A stretch of DNA of 64,000 bases from Oscillatoriaceae cyanobacterium M7585_C2015_266 (GTDB lineage: Bacteria > Cyanobacteriota > Cyanobacteriia > Cyanobacteriales > Oscillatoriaceae), in NCBI GenBank assembly GCA_015295835.1, contig DVEG01000020.1:455709-519708 (forward strand). The letters run 5' to 3'. Positions 16,850 to 25,130 of the stretch are shown piece after piece. Every line of letters starts with the position of its first letter. The stretch's first letter is position 1. A program made the translations under genes and the position numbers. Below the pieces are notes generated by a model. The model did no database searches. It had not been told where the DNA came from and saw only the letters and a list, made by a program, of their open reading frames with translations.

Positions 16850-16885
16850 TAGGGGCGGGCAATACCCGCCCTATTAATCTTATCT
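16850..16885 (+). terminator. Intrinsic terminator after thiC
   Basis: TAGGGGCGGG (16850-16859) and CCCGCCCTA (16865-16873) pair into a GC-rich stem with one bulged G and a five-base loop. A T-rich stretch with interruptions follows. It starts 7 bp after the thiC stop codon. Confidence 0.75.
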
Positions 16886-17134
16886 TTCTGTTATATATTT
16901 TTCGTATGAATATGACAAGGGGTGACAGTAAAAAGCGATCGCGGTACGTTTGAAGCCTAGGCAGCATAATTACTTTGTCGCTTGGCGTGCTAAAATCGGA
17001 AAATGTAAAAAATAAAGTTGTTCTTAGGGGTTTTATTCTTACATACCGGTATGCTCAAAATCTAAACATACGATTTATCTGGAAGCAAAAAAGAGCGCTC
17101 GCATTGTCAAGCGATTTGTCAGCTAATAGTCGTA
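16886..17134. other. Spacer between thiC and pyrE
   Basis: No gene is seen. It contains one HIP1 site (GCGATCGC), one GCGCTCGC site, and a perfect 12-bp palindrome CATACCGGTATG at 17042-17053. The short plus-strand open frame here has no family features. Confidence 0.4.
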
Positions 17135-17734
17135 TTATTTTATTTGAGAACGTTCTCTCACCCGCGCCTGAATATCTGAAATTGTAAATACAGCCTGAAA
17201 TTGCAAACCTTTTTCTTGGTAAAATTCCGCACCGCCTTGCTGCCTATCTACCAAAGCAATAATATGATCAACACAGTAACCAGCATCACGCAGACGCTCA
17301 ACCGCTTTCATTGCTGAGGCTCCCGTAGTCACCACATCCTCCAAAACCACCACCTGTGCCCCAGCCGGTAAACTAGGACCTTCAATGTATGCCCTTGTTC
17401 CGTGGCCTTTGGCCTGTTGGCGGACAATTAACGCCGGGATAGGTTGGTTTTCCAGCGCCGAAACGACACTTACCGCTGAGACAATCGGATCGGCACCTAA
17501 TGTCAGCCCCGCTACTGCTTGAGTATCCGGTGGTAATAGCGATAGTAATAGACGCCCTGTTGCCAAAGCCCCAATGGGATGCAGTGTTACTTGCTTGCCG
17601 TTAATGTAATAGGTGCTGCGCTTACCAGAAGATAGTATGAAATCGCCTTCTTGATAGGCTAAATCGCAGAATAAGTCCAGCAACTGCGTTCGCAGTGCTG
17701 TCAAGTCGGCAGTATCCACGCGAAAATTGCTCAT
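17135..17734 (-). CDS. pyrE: Orotate phosphoribosyltransferase PyrE
   Basis: PyrE transfers the phosphoribosyl group of PRPP to orotate, giving OMP in de novo pyrimidine synthesis. The PRPP-binding motif VVVLEDVVTTGASAMKA is clear, as is the orotate-binding segment ILSSGKRSTYYINGKQ. Starting at the internal Met (MSNFRVD) gives 199 residues, typical for the family. An upstream Met at 17749 would add five residues. It is transcribed away from a secreted-protein gene across a short divergent spacer. No other pyrimidine gene is adjacent. Confidence 0.95.
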   Translation of the reverse strand: MSNFRVDTADLTALRTQLLDLFCDLAYQEGDFILSSGKRSTYYINGKQVTLHPIGALATGRLLLSLLPPDTQAVAGLTLGADPIVSAVSVVSALENQPIPALIVRQQAKGHGTRAYIEGPSLPAGAQVVVLEDVVTTGASAMKAVERLRDAGYCVDHIIALVDRQQGGAEFYQEKGLQFQAVFTISDIQARVRERSQIK

Positions 17735-17835
17735 CAATTTAAAATACATGTTTAAGTCTTTATCAATTTTGCCACAAGAACAGGAAAAGATTAAAATATG
17801 GGTTAATATATGTGGGAAAATTGAGGAGTAATCTC

Positions 17836-18285
17836 ATGGGTATGCGGCTTAAATATCCGAACGGTATTTTAGGGCTGACTCTCTCTTCTCTGGGAATTGC
17901 CACGGCCATATTTTTGCAAGTAGCACCTTCTAGGGCAGAATCGCAGCAGTTTGTCAGCATTCCTGAAGCATTTGAAGATGCCTTTTTTCAAAGTTCTAAA
18001 AACTTTTTTCAAAATCGAACCATTTGGCGTCAGATAGACTTAATTTTTGGACCAGGTTCGCTTTACCGCAGTTCATACCCAGAAATAGAAATCGAACGCG
18101 ATGCTAAGAGGATTGAAAACCTTTACCGCCGCATACTAAAACAGCAAGTTTCCAGCGCTCCAGTGATTCGCACTCCCGATTTACCTAATCCCTATGATAC
18201 ATCGATTTTACAGCAGCCGCCATCTAATTTTACCAATCAATTTCCGGGCATTGAGTTTAATTTTGAGAGAAATACTCTGCGGTAA
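17836..18285 (+). CDS. Secreted protein of unknown function
   Basis: The ATG at 17836 is preceded by GAGGAG (17823-17828) with seven-base spacing, so I choose it over the GTG at 17812. The 149-residue product has a signal peptide (LGLTLSSLGIATAIFLQVA, cleavage near SRAES). The mature part of about 110 residues is Phe- and Asn-rich, with AFFQSSKNFFQNRTIWRQ and a Pro-rich end. I do not recognise the family. It is divergent from pyrE and probably periplasmic. Confidence 0.6.
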   Translation: MGMRLKYPNGILGLTLSSLGIATAIFLQVAPSRAESQQFVSIPEAFEDAFFQSSKNFFQNRTIWRQIDLIFGPGSLYRSSYPEIEIERDAKRIENLYRRILKQQVSSAPVIRTPDLPNPYDTSILQQPPSNFTNQFPGIEFNFERNTLR

Positions 18286-18569
18286 TTTTTGGGTTTTGTT
18301 AGAGTTAGCACGGGGATAAAAAATAGGTAAAAATGGCACGTTTTCGTTAAGAAAAAAAATAACTTTTCTAAGAGAAAGAGGTTAAAAAAGAGAAAAAAGA
18401 ATAAGTCGAGAGGGAAGCGGGTTGTGACACCAGCAGGAGGGGACAACCTAGGATATTGCTCTGATAAAGTTGCAGAACTGTTATAAAATGTTAAGTTTAT
18501 TTCTAGAAATCAAAAGTTTGGCAAGCGCGTGCGATAACGTGAAGATGTAAACAGAATTATATTAGAACT

Positions 18570-18926
18570 ATGGAGCCAGAGTCTTTACCAACAGAGGTGA
18601 TTTTGACCCACCCCAGCCAATCCTTGGGAAAAATCCAGCTCGATTGGCATCCCCAACCCGGTAACTATCTGGATTTGGAAGGAAACACCTATGCCGTCAT
18701 AGAACGCCGCCACCGATACCAGCTCAAATGCGGTCGCTACCATTTACAGAAAATCGATCTCTACGTCCAATCTGCACAGCGAACGGTGGAAAGAACTTTA
18801 ATTAATGGACGCTGGGTAATAGGAGACGCCACCTGCCGCTACAACGCTCAATCAGAATTGATTCGCTGTGCCGTAAATCCAGATGGCCCCTGCCAGCAGT
18901 GCCGATATTACGAAGCAAAAGTATAG
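18570..18926 (+). CDS. DUF6464-like small cysteine-containing protein
   Basis: The 118-residue soluble protein has one tract (about 20-85) rich in beta strands and the C-terminal motif RCAVNPDGPCQQCRYYE. The closely spaced cysteines near the end may bind metal. The overall pattern matches my memory of the cyanobacterial DUF6464 family, whose function is unknown. That assignment is from recall, not a search. It converges on fmt with a 40-bp gap. A 284-bp AT-rich spacer without features precedes it. Confidence 0.6.
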   Translation: MEPESLPTEVILTHPSQSLGKIQLDWHPQPGNYLDLEGNTYAVIERRHRYQLKCGRYHLQKIDLYVQSAQRTVERTLINGRWVIGDATCRYNAQSELIRCAVNPDGPCQQCRYYEAKV

Positions 18927-18966
18927 AGAGGCGATCGCAAACATCTCTCATCTCTAGCAGTGGTGT

Positions 18967-19968
18967 TTACTGGCTAATTCCCAAACGCTCTCCCACAGTC
19001 AAACGAGCACCATTGGCAAAATCCCAACCTGTCTGTATACGTTTGCCTGCCAGTTGCACTTGCTGCAATAGCAACAATCCCTCACCGGTTTGAATAATTG
19101 GTCCAAAACCTCTAGCAATGCTGATAACTTCTCCGGGATGTCCAGAGCGGCAGAGGGCTGGCCAATCTACCTCCAGAACCCTGAATTCAGAAGGCAGACG
19201 TTTCCAATAGTCGGGACCAAGGGGCACCGTAGCGGCAATTTTAAGTTCTTTACCACGAAACGAAGTTACGCAGTCAGGGAAAAATCCCCTGATTTGATTA
19301 TGCAGTGCGATCGCCGCTCGCCCCCAATCTAGCTTGTAATCCTCTTTTTTAATTAACGGCGCATATGTAGCTTCCGACGCATCCTGCGCAACCGGTTGAA
19401 TTTCCCCGCGTTCTAACTGCAAAAGTGTTTCTACCAATAAATCCGCTCCCTGATGCGCAAGCTTCAGCGCCAGCTCCTGCGCATTTGTCAGCAAATCTAT
19501 CGGCGTGTAAGCCTTTAGCAACATCGCTCCGGTATCCATGCCCGCATCCATCAGCATTGTCGTAATCCCAGTTTCTGTTTCGCCGTTGTATAGACACCAC
19601 TGCACCGGTGCCGCACCTCGGTATTTGGGCAGAAGCGAAGCGTGTACATTGATACAGCCCAGTTTCGGCATGTCTAATATTTCTTGAGATAAAATCTGTC
19701 CATAAGCCACTACTACAAATACGTCTGCGCCAGCATTCTTCAGTTGGGCAAGGGTTTCGGGGTCTTTTTTCACCCGCTCCGGCTGCCATACTGGCAGATT
19801 ATGCTGGGCAGCAACTGCTTTTACCGGCGAAGGCGTCAGCTCGTTACCCCGCCCCCGACGCTTGTCAGGCTGGGTGACAACACCTAAAACTTCAAACCCC
19901 GGATGTTTTAGCAGCTTTTCCAATGCGGGCACGGCAAAATCGGGTGTGCCGAAAAATATGACTTTCAT
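18967..19968 (-). CDS. fmt: Methionyl-tRNA formyltransferase Fmt
   Basis: Fmt formylates the methionine on initiator tRNA using 10-formyl-tetrahydrofolate. The 333-residue protein begins [20 protein letters not shown], as expected. It has the catalytic segment [18 protein letters not shown] and the downstream MDAGMDTG. The C-terminal OB-like domain for tRNA binding is present up to the stop. It stands alone on the minus strand, convergent with the DUF6464-like gene. Confidence 0.97.
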   Translation of the reverse strand: MKVIFFGTPDFAVPALEKLLKHPGFEVLGVVTQPDKRRGRGNELTPSPVKAVAAQHNLPVWQPERVKKDPETLAQLKNAGADVFVVVAYGQILSQEILDMPKLGCINVHASLLPKYRGAAPVQWCLYNGETETGITTMLMDAGMDTGAMLLKAYTPIDLLTNAQELALKLAHQGADLLVETLLQLERGEIQPVAQDASEATYAPLIKKEDYKLDWGRAAIALHNQIRGFFPDCVTSFRGKELKIAATVPLGPDYWKRLPSEFRVLEVDWPALCRSGHPGEVISIARGFGPIIQTGEGLLLLQQVQLAGKRIQTGWDFANGARLTVGERLGISQ

Positions 19969-20354
19969 ACAGTTATCGCACTGAGGATATTAGAAACTCT
20001 TTGGGAATATCCTGTTTTACCATTTTTCAGGGTGAATCTAGTGATTCGCTTCAGTCAGTAAGCTCACTTTTCCTGCCGCCCCTTGCATTCCGCCAAGCAA
20101 TGTGATATAATTACTAATTGTTTATTTAATTTAAGCCGTATGAAAATGTTACTTTGCCAAGGGCAAATCGCTTCTTCCATTCCACCAACGCCCCCTGTCA
20201 ATAAAATTGCTCTACAGCCAAAAGCCGCAGAGCAAAAGGACAGATAAACGCTTCTTTTATATTCTCATAATGTTTAATGTCAATTGGTCGCACTCTTGTG
20301 ACAATTTTTACAGTGTCTATGTCAGTGTCTATGTCAAGTGCGTTTAATGGTAGC
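19969..20354. other. Spacer between fmt and a membrane-protein gene
   Basis: This spacer of about 385 bp has no supported gene. It contains a 12-base unit, GTGTCTATGTCA, present twice in tandem around 20312-20335. The overlapping 61-residue minus-strand frame depends on that repeat and has no family features. Confidence 0.4.
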
Positions 20355-20831
20355 TTAAAAAAAATGTTTACAAAATTTAACAATCAAGTCAAAATGCTGG
20401 ATGCTCCAATTTGCCAAAGCCCCCAAGCCTAAACCGCTGAATGAAAAAATACTCAAAATAAAAAAAGCTTTGAATTCACTGATAGCGGCAGTCTGAAGAT
20501 CAAGTCTGACTAGAGTAGCAGCAGCCACTAAAAGTAAGGCGACGGCAGAAATATGAATCCACGTCAGAAAGACAACTGACAAAAAAGCAAGCAAGATGAC
20601 AACAAAAAAAGCTCTGGTATCTGAGCTGAGCCACTTGTTAAATAAGTTTCTGAATAAAGAGACAGGGAAAGCTAAAATCTCAATCACTATTAAAAGAAAA
20701 ATGGCGAGCGCAAGCCAAAGCCACCAAGGGGCAGCCGAGGCTTGCAAAACCCAACCCATGTTATAGTAGGCAAATAAAAGTAAACCAATGGAAAGCCAGG
20801 GAAATTTTTTCTCGAAAGACAGACGCGTCAT
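20355..20831 (-). CDS. Conserved membrane protein, unknown function
   Basis: The 158-residue protein has about five hydrophobic segments covering most of its length, with short polar ends. It begins MTRLSFEKKFPWLSIGLLLF. I recognise no domain with known chemistry. It lies 23 bp downstream of the NIL/ferredoxin gene on the same strand, so the two are probably cotranscribed. A role linked to that ferredoxin would be inference only. Confidence 0.6.
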   Translation of the reverse strand: MTRLSFEKKFPWLSIGLLLFAYYNMGWVLQASAAPWWLWLALAIFLLIVIEILAFPVSLFRNLFNKWLSSDTRAFFVVILLAFLSVVFLTWIHISAVALLLVAAATLVRLDLQTAAISEFKAFFILSIFSFSGLGLGALANWSIQHFDLIVKFCKHFF

Positions 20832-20854
20832 AGTTGCGAACTTAGACGGGAAAA

Positions 20855-21259
20855 TTAGAGATTGATAGAAATAGCGTTAACAGGGCAAGTGGGGATACAC
20901 TGTTCGCAAACAATACAGCGCGAGCGCGTGAAAGTAAGCTTAAATGTGTCTTTATCGAGAGTCAGGGCTTCCGTAGGACAAATGCCAGTACACAAGCCGC
21001 AGTGTACACAGCTATCCTCATCAATTGAAATTTCACGGCTGGCAAGTAAAACCGTGATTTCCTGCGAGCGCATCCACTCAATCGCCGCTTCCAACTCGTC
21101 AATATCCCCCGACAGCTCTACCACCAGAGTGCCTATTTGATTCGGGGCAACCTGGGCACGAATAATATTTGCCGCCACATTAAAATCTTTAGCCAGCCGA
21201 TAAGTAATTGGCATCTGCACCGAGCGTCTGGGAAAAATGAGCGTTACTCGTTTTTTCAC
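20855..21259 (-). CDS. NIL domain - 2[4Fe-4S] ferredoxin
   Basis: The 134-residue protein joins an NIL domain (about residues 1-75) to a bacterial-type ferredoxin with two tetracysteine motifs, CVHCGLCTGICP and CIVCEQCIPTCP. NIL is the ligand-binding fold found at the end of methionine ABC ATPases and in sulfur-metabolism ferredoxins. Homologous NIL-ferredoxins act as electron carriers or sulfur-transfer partners in sulfide/homocysteine chemistry in other bacteria. The function in this organism is not established. The start is GTG at 21259. It is divergent from the TxlA-like gene and leads into a membrane-protein gene. Confidence 0.88.
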   Translation of the reverse strand: MKKRVTLIFPRRSVQMPITYRLAKDFNVAANIIRAQVAPNQIGTLVVELSGDIDELEAAIEWMRSQEITVLLASREISIDEDSCVHCGLCTGICPTEALTLDKDTFKLTFTRSRCIVCEQCIPTCPVNAISINL

Positions 21260-21326
21260 AGCTCTGAAGCTTTGAGCAACTTCCGTTAGACTATATCTGA
21301 ATCATAGATCATCTTTGAAAAATCTG

Positions 21327-21944
21327 ATGGCTACGAATAAACCCGATCCCAAAGCTGCGTCTTTACAAAAGACTGATTCATCCAGCAACAGCGGGTTTGA
21401 AAATAGCTTTGCAACCCGCCTGAGAAATTTCTCTATCGTACTGGTAGCGCTCGCCCTTAGTGTGGCCATCTTTCTTGGGCTGCGAGAAAAGACAACCTCT
21501 GTCAATCTCTCCCAACTAGCTGAAGCCTCTACGCCCCTTGAAGTTGCTCTAAGTAACGGTAAGCCGACACTGATAGAATTTTATGCCAATTGGTGTACGA
21601 GCTGTATGGCAATGGCACCAGAAATCGAGCAACTGGAAAAGCAGTATGCTGACAAAGTCAATTTTACTATGTTGAATGTCGATAACAGCAAATGGCTGCC
21701 AGAGCTGCTCAAATATCGTGTCGATGGCATTCCTCACTTCGTATTTTTAGATAAAATGGGAGAAGTGATCGCTCAGTCAATCGGCGAGATTCCGCGTTCG
21801 GTTCTAGAGGCAAACTTAAAAGCCTTAGTTGCCGGTACTCCCTTGCCCTATGCTCAAGCTACCGGGCATACATCCGCCTTTCAACCACCTTTAGCACCCA
21901 CCACGGCTTCTCCCCGCAGTCACGGCAGCCAAGTCGTGAATTAA
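21327..21944 (+). CDS. txlA: Membrane-anchored thioredoxin, TxlA/HCF164-like
   Basis: From the ATG at 21327 the protein has 205 residues; an upstream TTG would add four. One transmembrane anchor (about residues 30-50) is followed by a thioredoxin fold with active site WCTSC (C90, C93) and the cis-Pro segment VDGIPHFVFLD. The C terminus is a low-complexity Pro/Ser/Thr tail. TxlA and its plastid homologue HCF164 face the thylakoid lumen and pass reducing power needed for cytochrome b6f assembly. That role is known for the family and inferred here. It is divergent from the NIL-ferredoxin gene. Confidence 0.88.
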   Translation: MATNKPDPKAASLQKTDSSSNSGFENSFATRLRNFSIVLVALALSVAIFLGLREKTTSVNLSQLAEASTPLEVALSNGKPTLIEFYANWCTSCMAMAPEIEQLEKQYADKVNFTMLNVDNSKWLPELLKYRVDGIPHFVFLDKMGEVIAQSIGEIPRSVLEANLKALVAGTPLPYAQATGHTSAFQPPLAPTTASPRSHGSQVVN

Positions 21945-21971
21945 ATGTTTATCTGGTTTCATCGCTTGCCG

Positions 21972-21988
21972 AAAAGCGATCGCTTTTT
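21972..21988 (+). terminator. HIP1-centred palindrome after the txlA-like gene, possible terminator
   Basis: AAAAGCGATCGCTTTT is a perfect 16-bp palindrome whose core is the HIP1 octamer. One further T follows. It lies 28 bp after the stop codon. The stem is partly A:T, so termination strength is uncertain. Confidence 0.45.
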
Positions 21989-22040
21989 CTCCTTTGAGTT
22001 GGTTGTTTTCTAGCCTTTTTCCTGGCAGTTAGTTTTTATG

Positions 22041-22245
22041 GAGCGTCTGCATTGCGATCGCATTCTACCATTTCTACTAATTTCAAAACCGCAGTTGTCA
22101 AAAGCAATATCCAATCCTCCGCCCAAAGCGATCAGGTTTTTCACGATTGATATTAAGTGATGTTAAGATTTGTTGAAACCAGCTTACTTCCTTACCAGTT
22201 TTGCCAAATTCAAAGGCAGAGATAATTGCTGCATAGTTTGTGCAG
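22041..22245 (-). pseudogene. Fragment resembling a C5 cytosine DNA methyltransferase
   Basis: Read on the minus strand, this spacer encodes LGGGLDIAFDNCGFEI. After a one-base frame change the reading continues LVEMVECDRNADA. Together these resemble the SAM-binding motif I and following acidic strand of C5 cytosine methyltransferases (FaGxGGldlgFe.aGFe...veid). Upstream sequence (AFEFGKTGKEVSWFQQ) also looks protein-coding in another frame. No complete gene remains. The call rests on motif resemblance only. Confidence 0.4.
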
Positions 22246-22252
22246 ACTAACT

Positions 22253-23317
22253 TCAAATTGACTTTTCTATCAACTCCCGCACCAACATAGCAACACGCGA
22301 GCTACTATCAGGAACAGCCAAAGCAGCAGCACTCTCCGTCATTTTTTGCAACTTATCCGGCGATTTTATCAAATCCAATACCCGCTCTTGCAGCACTTCT
22401 GCCGTCAAATCTTTTTGACGGAATACCAAAGCAGCGCCCGCCTTTTCAAACACAGCCGCATTATAAGCTTGATGATCTTCCGCCGCAAACGGATAGGGAA
22501 TTAAAATAGAAGGCGTTTTTGTTACAGCCAATTCCGCAAGCGTACCAGCCCCAGCTCGACTGATAACTAAATTAGCTCGCTGAAACAAACCAGCCATATT
22601 TTCATAAAATGGCATGGAAATATATTGCGGATGCTTGAGACTATCTGCCTCCGGATCTTTTTCTCCCGTTTGATGAACAAGCCAAGCCCCCGCCTCAAAC
22701 CAAACTGGGGCACACTGGCGCACTAATTTGTTAACTGCTACCGCTCCCTGCGAACCGCCGGAAACAACAATTAATGGCACGTCTGGCGGAATCGGTAAAT
22801 CTAAAGGTTGAGGAGAAAGAAATTGCGCTCGCACCGGTGTTCCCACATGCACCACCTGGGCACGAGACAAATACTTCGCCGCCGCCTCGAACCCAACCGC
22901 CACCAGCGAACACCAGGGAGCAAGCCACCGCGTCACTTTCCCCGGTAACGCATTCGATTCATGCAGGATAACTGGTAGCCCCAGGGAGCGCGCTGCCATA
23001 ATCGCCGGAGCAGCAATATAACCGCCAGTAGTAAACACCCCCCCAAATTGCCCTTGTTTCAGTAGACTCCTCACCTGCAAAACAGAACCCACCAATTTTG
23101 CTAAAACTCGCAGGGTAGCTAGCCCCCGCTGCTGAAATCCTTCTACAGGTATAGTATGGAGGCGATACTGTTTAGGAACTAGCTGCCTTTCTAAGCGTTC
23201 GGGAACGCCTAACCACTCTATTTCATAATCATTTAATTTCTCGGCAGTGGCGATTGCCGGAAACAAATGTCCCCCAGTGCCGCTAGCCGCAATCAATAAC
23301 CGCATCGATTTATTCAC
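22253..23317 (-). CDS. murG: UDP-GlcNAc transferase MurG (lipid II synthesis)
   Basis: MurG adds GlcNAc to lipid I, giving lipid II, at the inner face of the plasma membrane. The 354-residue protein has the N-terminal glycine loop ASGTGGHLFPA and the membrane-association and donor-site motifs, including ISRAGAGTLAEL and IPYPFAAEDHQAYNA. The start may be M1 or M5. No division or cell-wall gene cluster surrounds it, which is common in cyanobacteria. It is divergent from a gene for a secreted NTF2-like protein. Confidence 0.95.
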   Translation of the reverse strand: MNKSMRLLIAASGTGGHLFPAIATAEKLNDYEIEWLGVPERLERQLVPKQYRLHTIPVEGFQQRGLATLRVLAKLVGSVLQVRSLLKQGQFGGVFTTGGYIAAPAIMAARSLGLPVILHESNALPGKVTRWLAPWCSLVAVGFEAAAKYLSRAQVVHVGTPVRAQFLSPQPLDLPIPPDVPLIVVSGGSQGAVAVNKLVRQCAPVWFEAGAWLVHQTGEKDPEADSLKHPQYISMPFYENMAGLFQRANLVISRAGAGTLAELAVTKTPSILIPYPFAAEDHQAYNAAVFEKAGAALVFRQKDLTAEVLQERVLDLIKSPDKLQKMTESAAALAVPDSSSRVAMLVRELIEKSI

Positions 23318-23420
23318 AAATGCCTCTTTTATGGCAATTATTATCTTTGGTTGAGGTCGCCACAGTACCCCTACCCCTAGTCCTTATATAATAAATATAA
23401 TAAATATAAAATATCACGTT

Positions 23421-24248
23421 ATGCACAATCCCTTGACTCTACTGTACCGCCTTTTTTTGCCTGCTTTTCACAAAACCAGGGCAAGATTCCTCGCATCCCT
23501 GTTAGGTTTGGCACTCTGGAGCGCGCAAGCGCTCGCCAACGGTGCGGCTGAGGCAGCCCCTCCGGAAACAGCACCCCCAGAGCTTAAGGAAATGCTCCGG
23601 CAAATCGATGCAGCAGCTAATGCTCAGGATATCAAAGTCGTTATCGAATTTTTCAGCCCGAATTTTAGCCACTCCGATGGGCTGAACCGCGAAACTATGG
23701 AAAAAGCTCTCGTCGAACTGTGGAAACGCTACCCTAAGCTAAACTACCGCACGGAATTGCAATCTTGGCAAATAGATGGGCAGGGGATTGTGGCAGAAAC
23801 TGTAACATATATCACAGGTGTTGAGCAATTGCCAGATCGAGAAATGTATCTGACAGCAACTCTGCGCTCGCGACAACGCTATGAAAACAAAAAAATTGTC
23901 CAGCAAGAAATATTGGCTGAACACTCTCAACTGACTTCAGGTACTAATCCTCCTACTCTCGATATTAAATTAGCCGACCGCCTCCCTGCCGGGCAAGAGT
24001 TTACTTTTGACGCAATCATTCGCGAACCCGTCGGCAAGCAATTGCTCATGGGAGCCGCCTTGGAAGAAATCGTCAAACCAGAAAATTATTTCAACGCCAC
24101 TGAAGTAAAGCTTTTGCCTTTATCATCAGGCGGGCTTTTCAAAATCGGTCGCGCACCAACTTCTCCAACTAGCCATTGGCTTTCAGCTATTGTTGTGCGG
24201 CATGATGGTATCACTGCTGTCACTAAGCGCGTGCAAATTAGCAAATAA
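23421..24248 (+). CDS. Secreted NTF2/SnoaL-like domain protein
   Basis: The 275-residue product starts with a signal peptide (ASLLGLALWSAQALA). Residues about 50-155 form an NTF2/SnoaL-like cone fold (LKEMLRQIDAAANAQDIKVV followed by FFSPNFSHSDG). The remaining 110 residues are beta-rich and may be a second domain (FTFDAIIREPVGKQLLMGAA). No catalytic residues are evident. A divergent AT-rich spacer with ATAATAAATAT repeats separates it from murG. Function unknown; periplasmic location is inferred from the signal peptide. Confidence 0.65.
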   Translation: MHNPLTLLYRLFLPAFHKTRARFLASLLGLALWSAQALANGAAEAAPPETAPPELKEMLRQIDAAANAQDIKVVIEFFSPNFSHSDGLNRETMEKALVELWKRYPKLNYRTELQSWQIDGQGIVAETVTYITGVEQLPDREMYLTATLRSRQRYENKKIVQQEILAEHSQLTSGTNPPTLDIKLADRLPAGQEFTFDAIIREPVGKQLLMGAALEEIVKPENYFNATEVKLLPLSSGGLFKIGRAPTSPTSHWLSAIVVRHDGITAVTKRVQISK

Positions 24249-24340
24249 TATTATTATTTTATTTTATTTTTTAGGGTTAAAGTTTTATCTCTTTATACAC
24301 TCAGCACCTGGCAATAAGTAATTTTAACTCAGGAGTTGCA

Positions 24341-25114
24341 ATGGTTTCTGTTAAAGACCAAATTGTTTTAATTACGGGTGCGAGTAGCGGCATTGGGGCA
24401 TCTTGTGCTAAATTGTTCGCCCGCAACGGCGCTAAATTGATTTTGGCAGCACGTCGGCTGGAAAGGCTTAAGCAATTGGCAGATGAACTGACAAAAGAAT
24501 TTGGCAGTCAGATTTATATATTGCAGCTAGATGTGCGCGATCGCTCCCAAGTTGAATCCTCCCTTACTGCCCTTCCCGAACCTTGGATAAATATCGATGT
24601 GCTAATTAATAATGCCGGTTTGAGTCGGGGTTTAGATAAACTCCACGAAGGCAATATAGAAGATTGGGAAGAAATGATCGATACCAATCTCAAAGGCTTA
24701 TTGTACGTTACCCGCACGCTCGTTCCAGGAATGGTAAAACGAGGGCGGGGTCATGTTATTAATATCGGCTCGCTCGCAGCTCGCGGTGCCTATCCCGGCG
24801 GCAATGTTTATTGCGCCTCTAAAGCCGCAGTTAGAACGATTTCGGAAGGGTTGAAACAAGATTTATTGGGCACTCCTGTACGGGTAACGGAAATCGAACC
24901 GGGTTTGGTGAAAACCGAATTCAGCATCGTTCGCTTTCACGGAGATAAACAGCGCGCTGACAAAGTTTACGAAAACCTTACGCCTTTAACCCCTGACGAC
25001 GTGGCTGATGTCGTTTTGTTTTGTGTCACCCGCCCCCCCCACGTCAATATCAGTGAAGTTATGCTCGTACCCGTCGAGCAAGCAAATGCCATGCTCGTTT
25101 ACCGTCGCAGTTGA
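24341..25114 (+). CDS. Short-chain dehydrogenase/reductase (YdfG-like)
   Basis: This is a classical SDR of 257 residues. It has the NAD(P)-binding TGASSGIG at the N terminus, the NNAG motif, the catalytic serine after INIGS, and YxxxK in VYCASK. The segment AARRLERL after the glycine loop, with basic residues, suggests NADP preference. The closest named relatives I recall are YdfG-type 3-hydroxy acid or serine dehydrogenases, but the substrate is not determined by sequence. An AGGAG ribosome binding site lies before the ATG. The signal peptidase gene starts 17 bp after its stop, so they may share a transcript. Confidence 0.9.
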   Translation: MVSVKDQIVLITGASSGIGASCAKLFARNGAKLILAARRLERLKQLADELTKEFGSQIYILQLDVRDRSQVESSLTALPEPWINIDVLINNAGLSRGLDKLHEGNIEDWEEMIDTNLKGLLYVTRTLVPGMVKRGRGHVINIGSLAARGAYPGGNVYCASKAAVRTISEGLKQDLLGTPVRVTEIEPGLVKTEFSIVRFHGDKQRADKVYENLTPLTPDDVADVVLFCVTRPPHVNISEVMLVPVEQANAMLVYRRS

Positions 25115-25130
25115 GCAGATTTTTACAGAC

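Noticed and set aside
20198-20383. 61-codon minus-strand open frame
   Set aside because: It overlaps the end of the membrane-protein gene, includes a tandem 12-base repeat and has no recognisable features.
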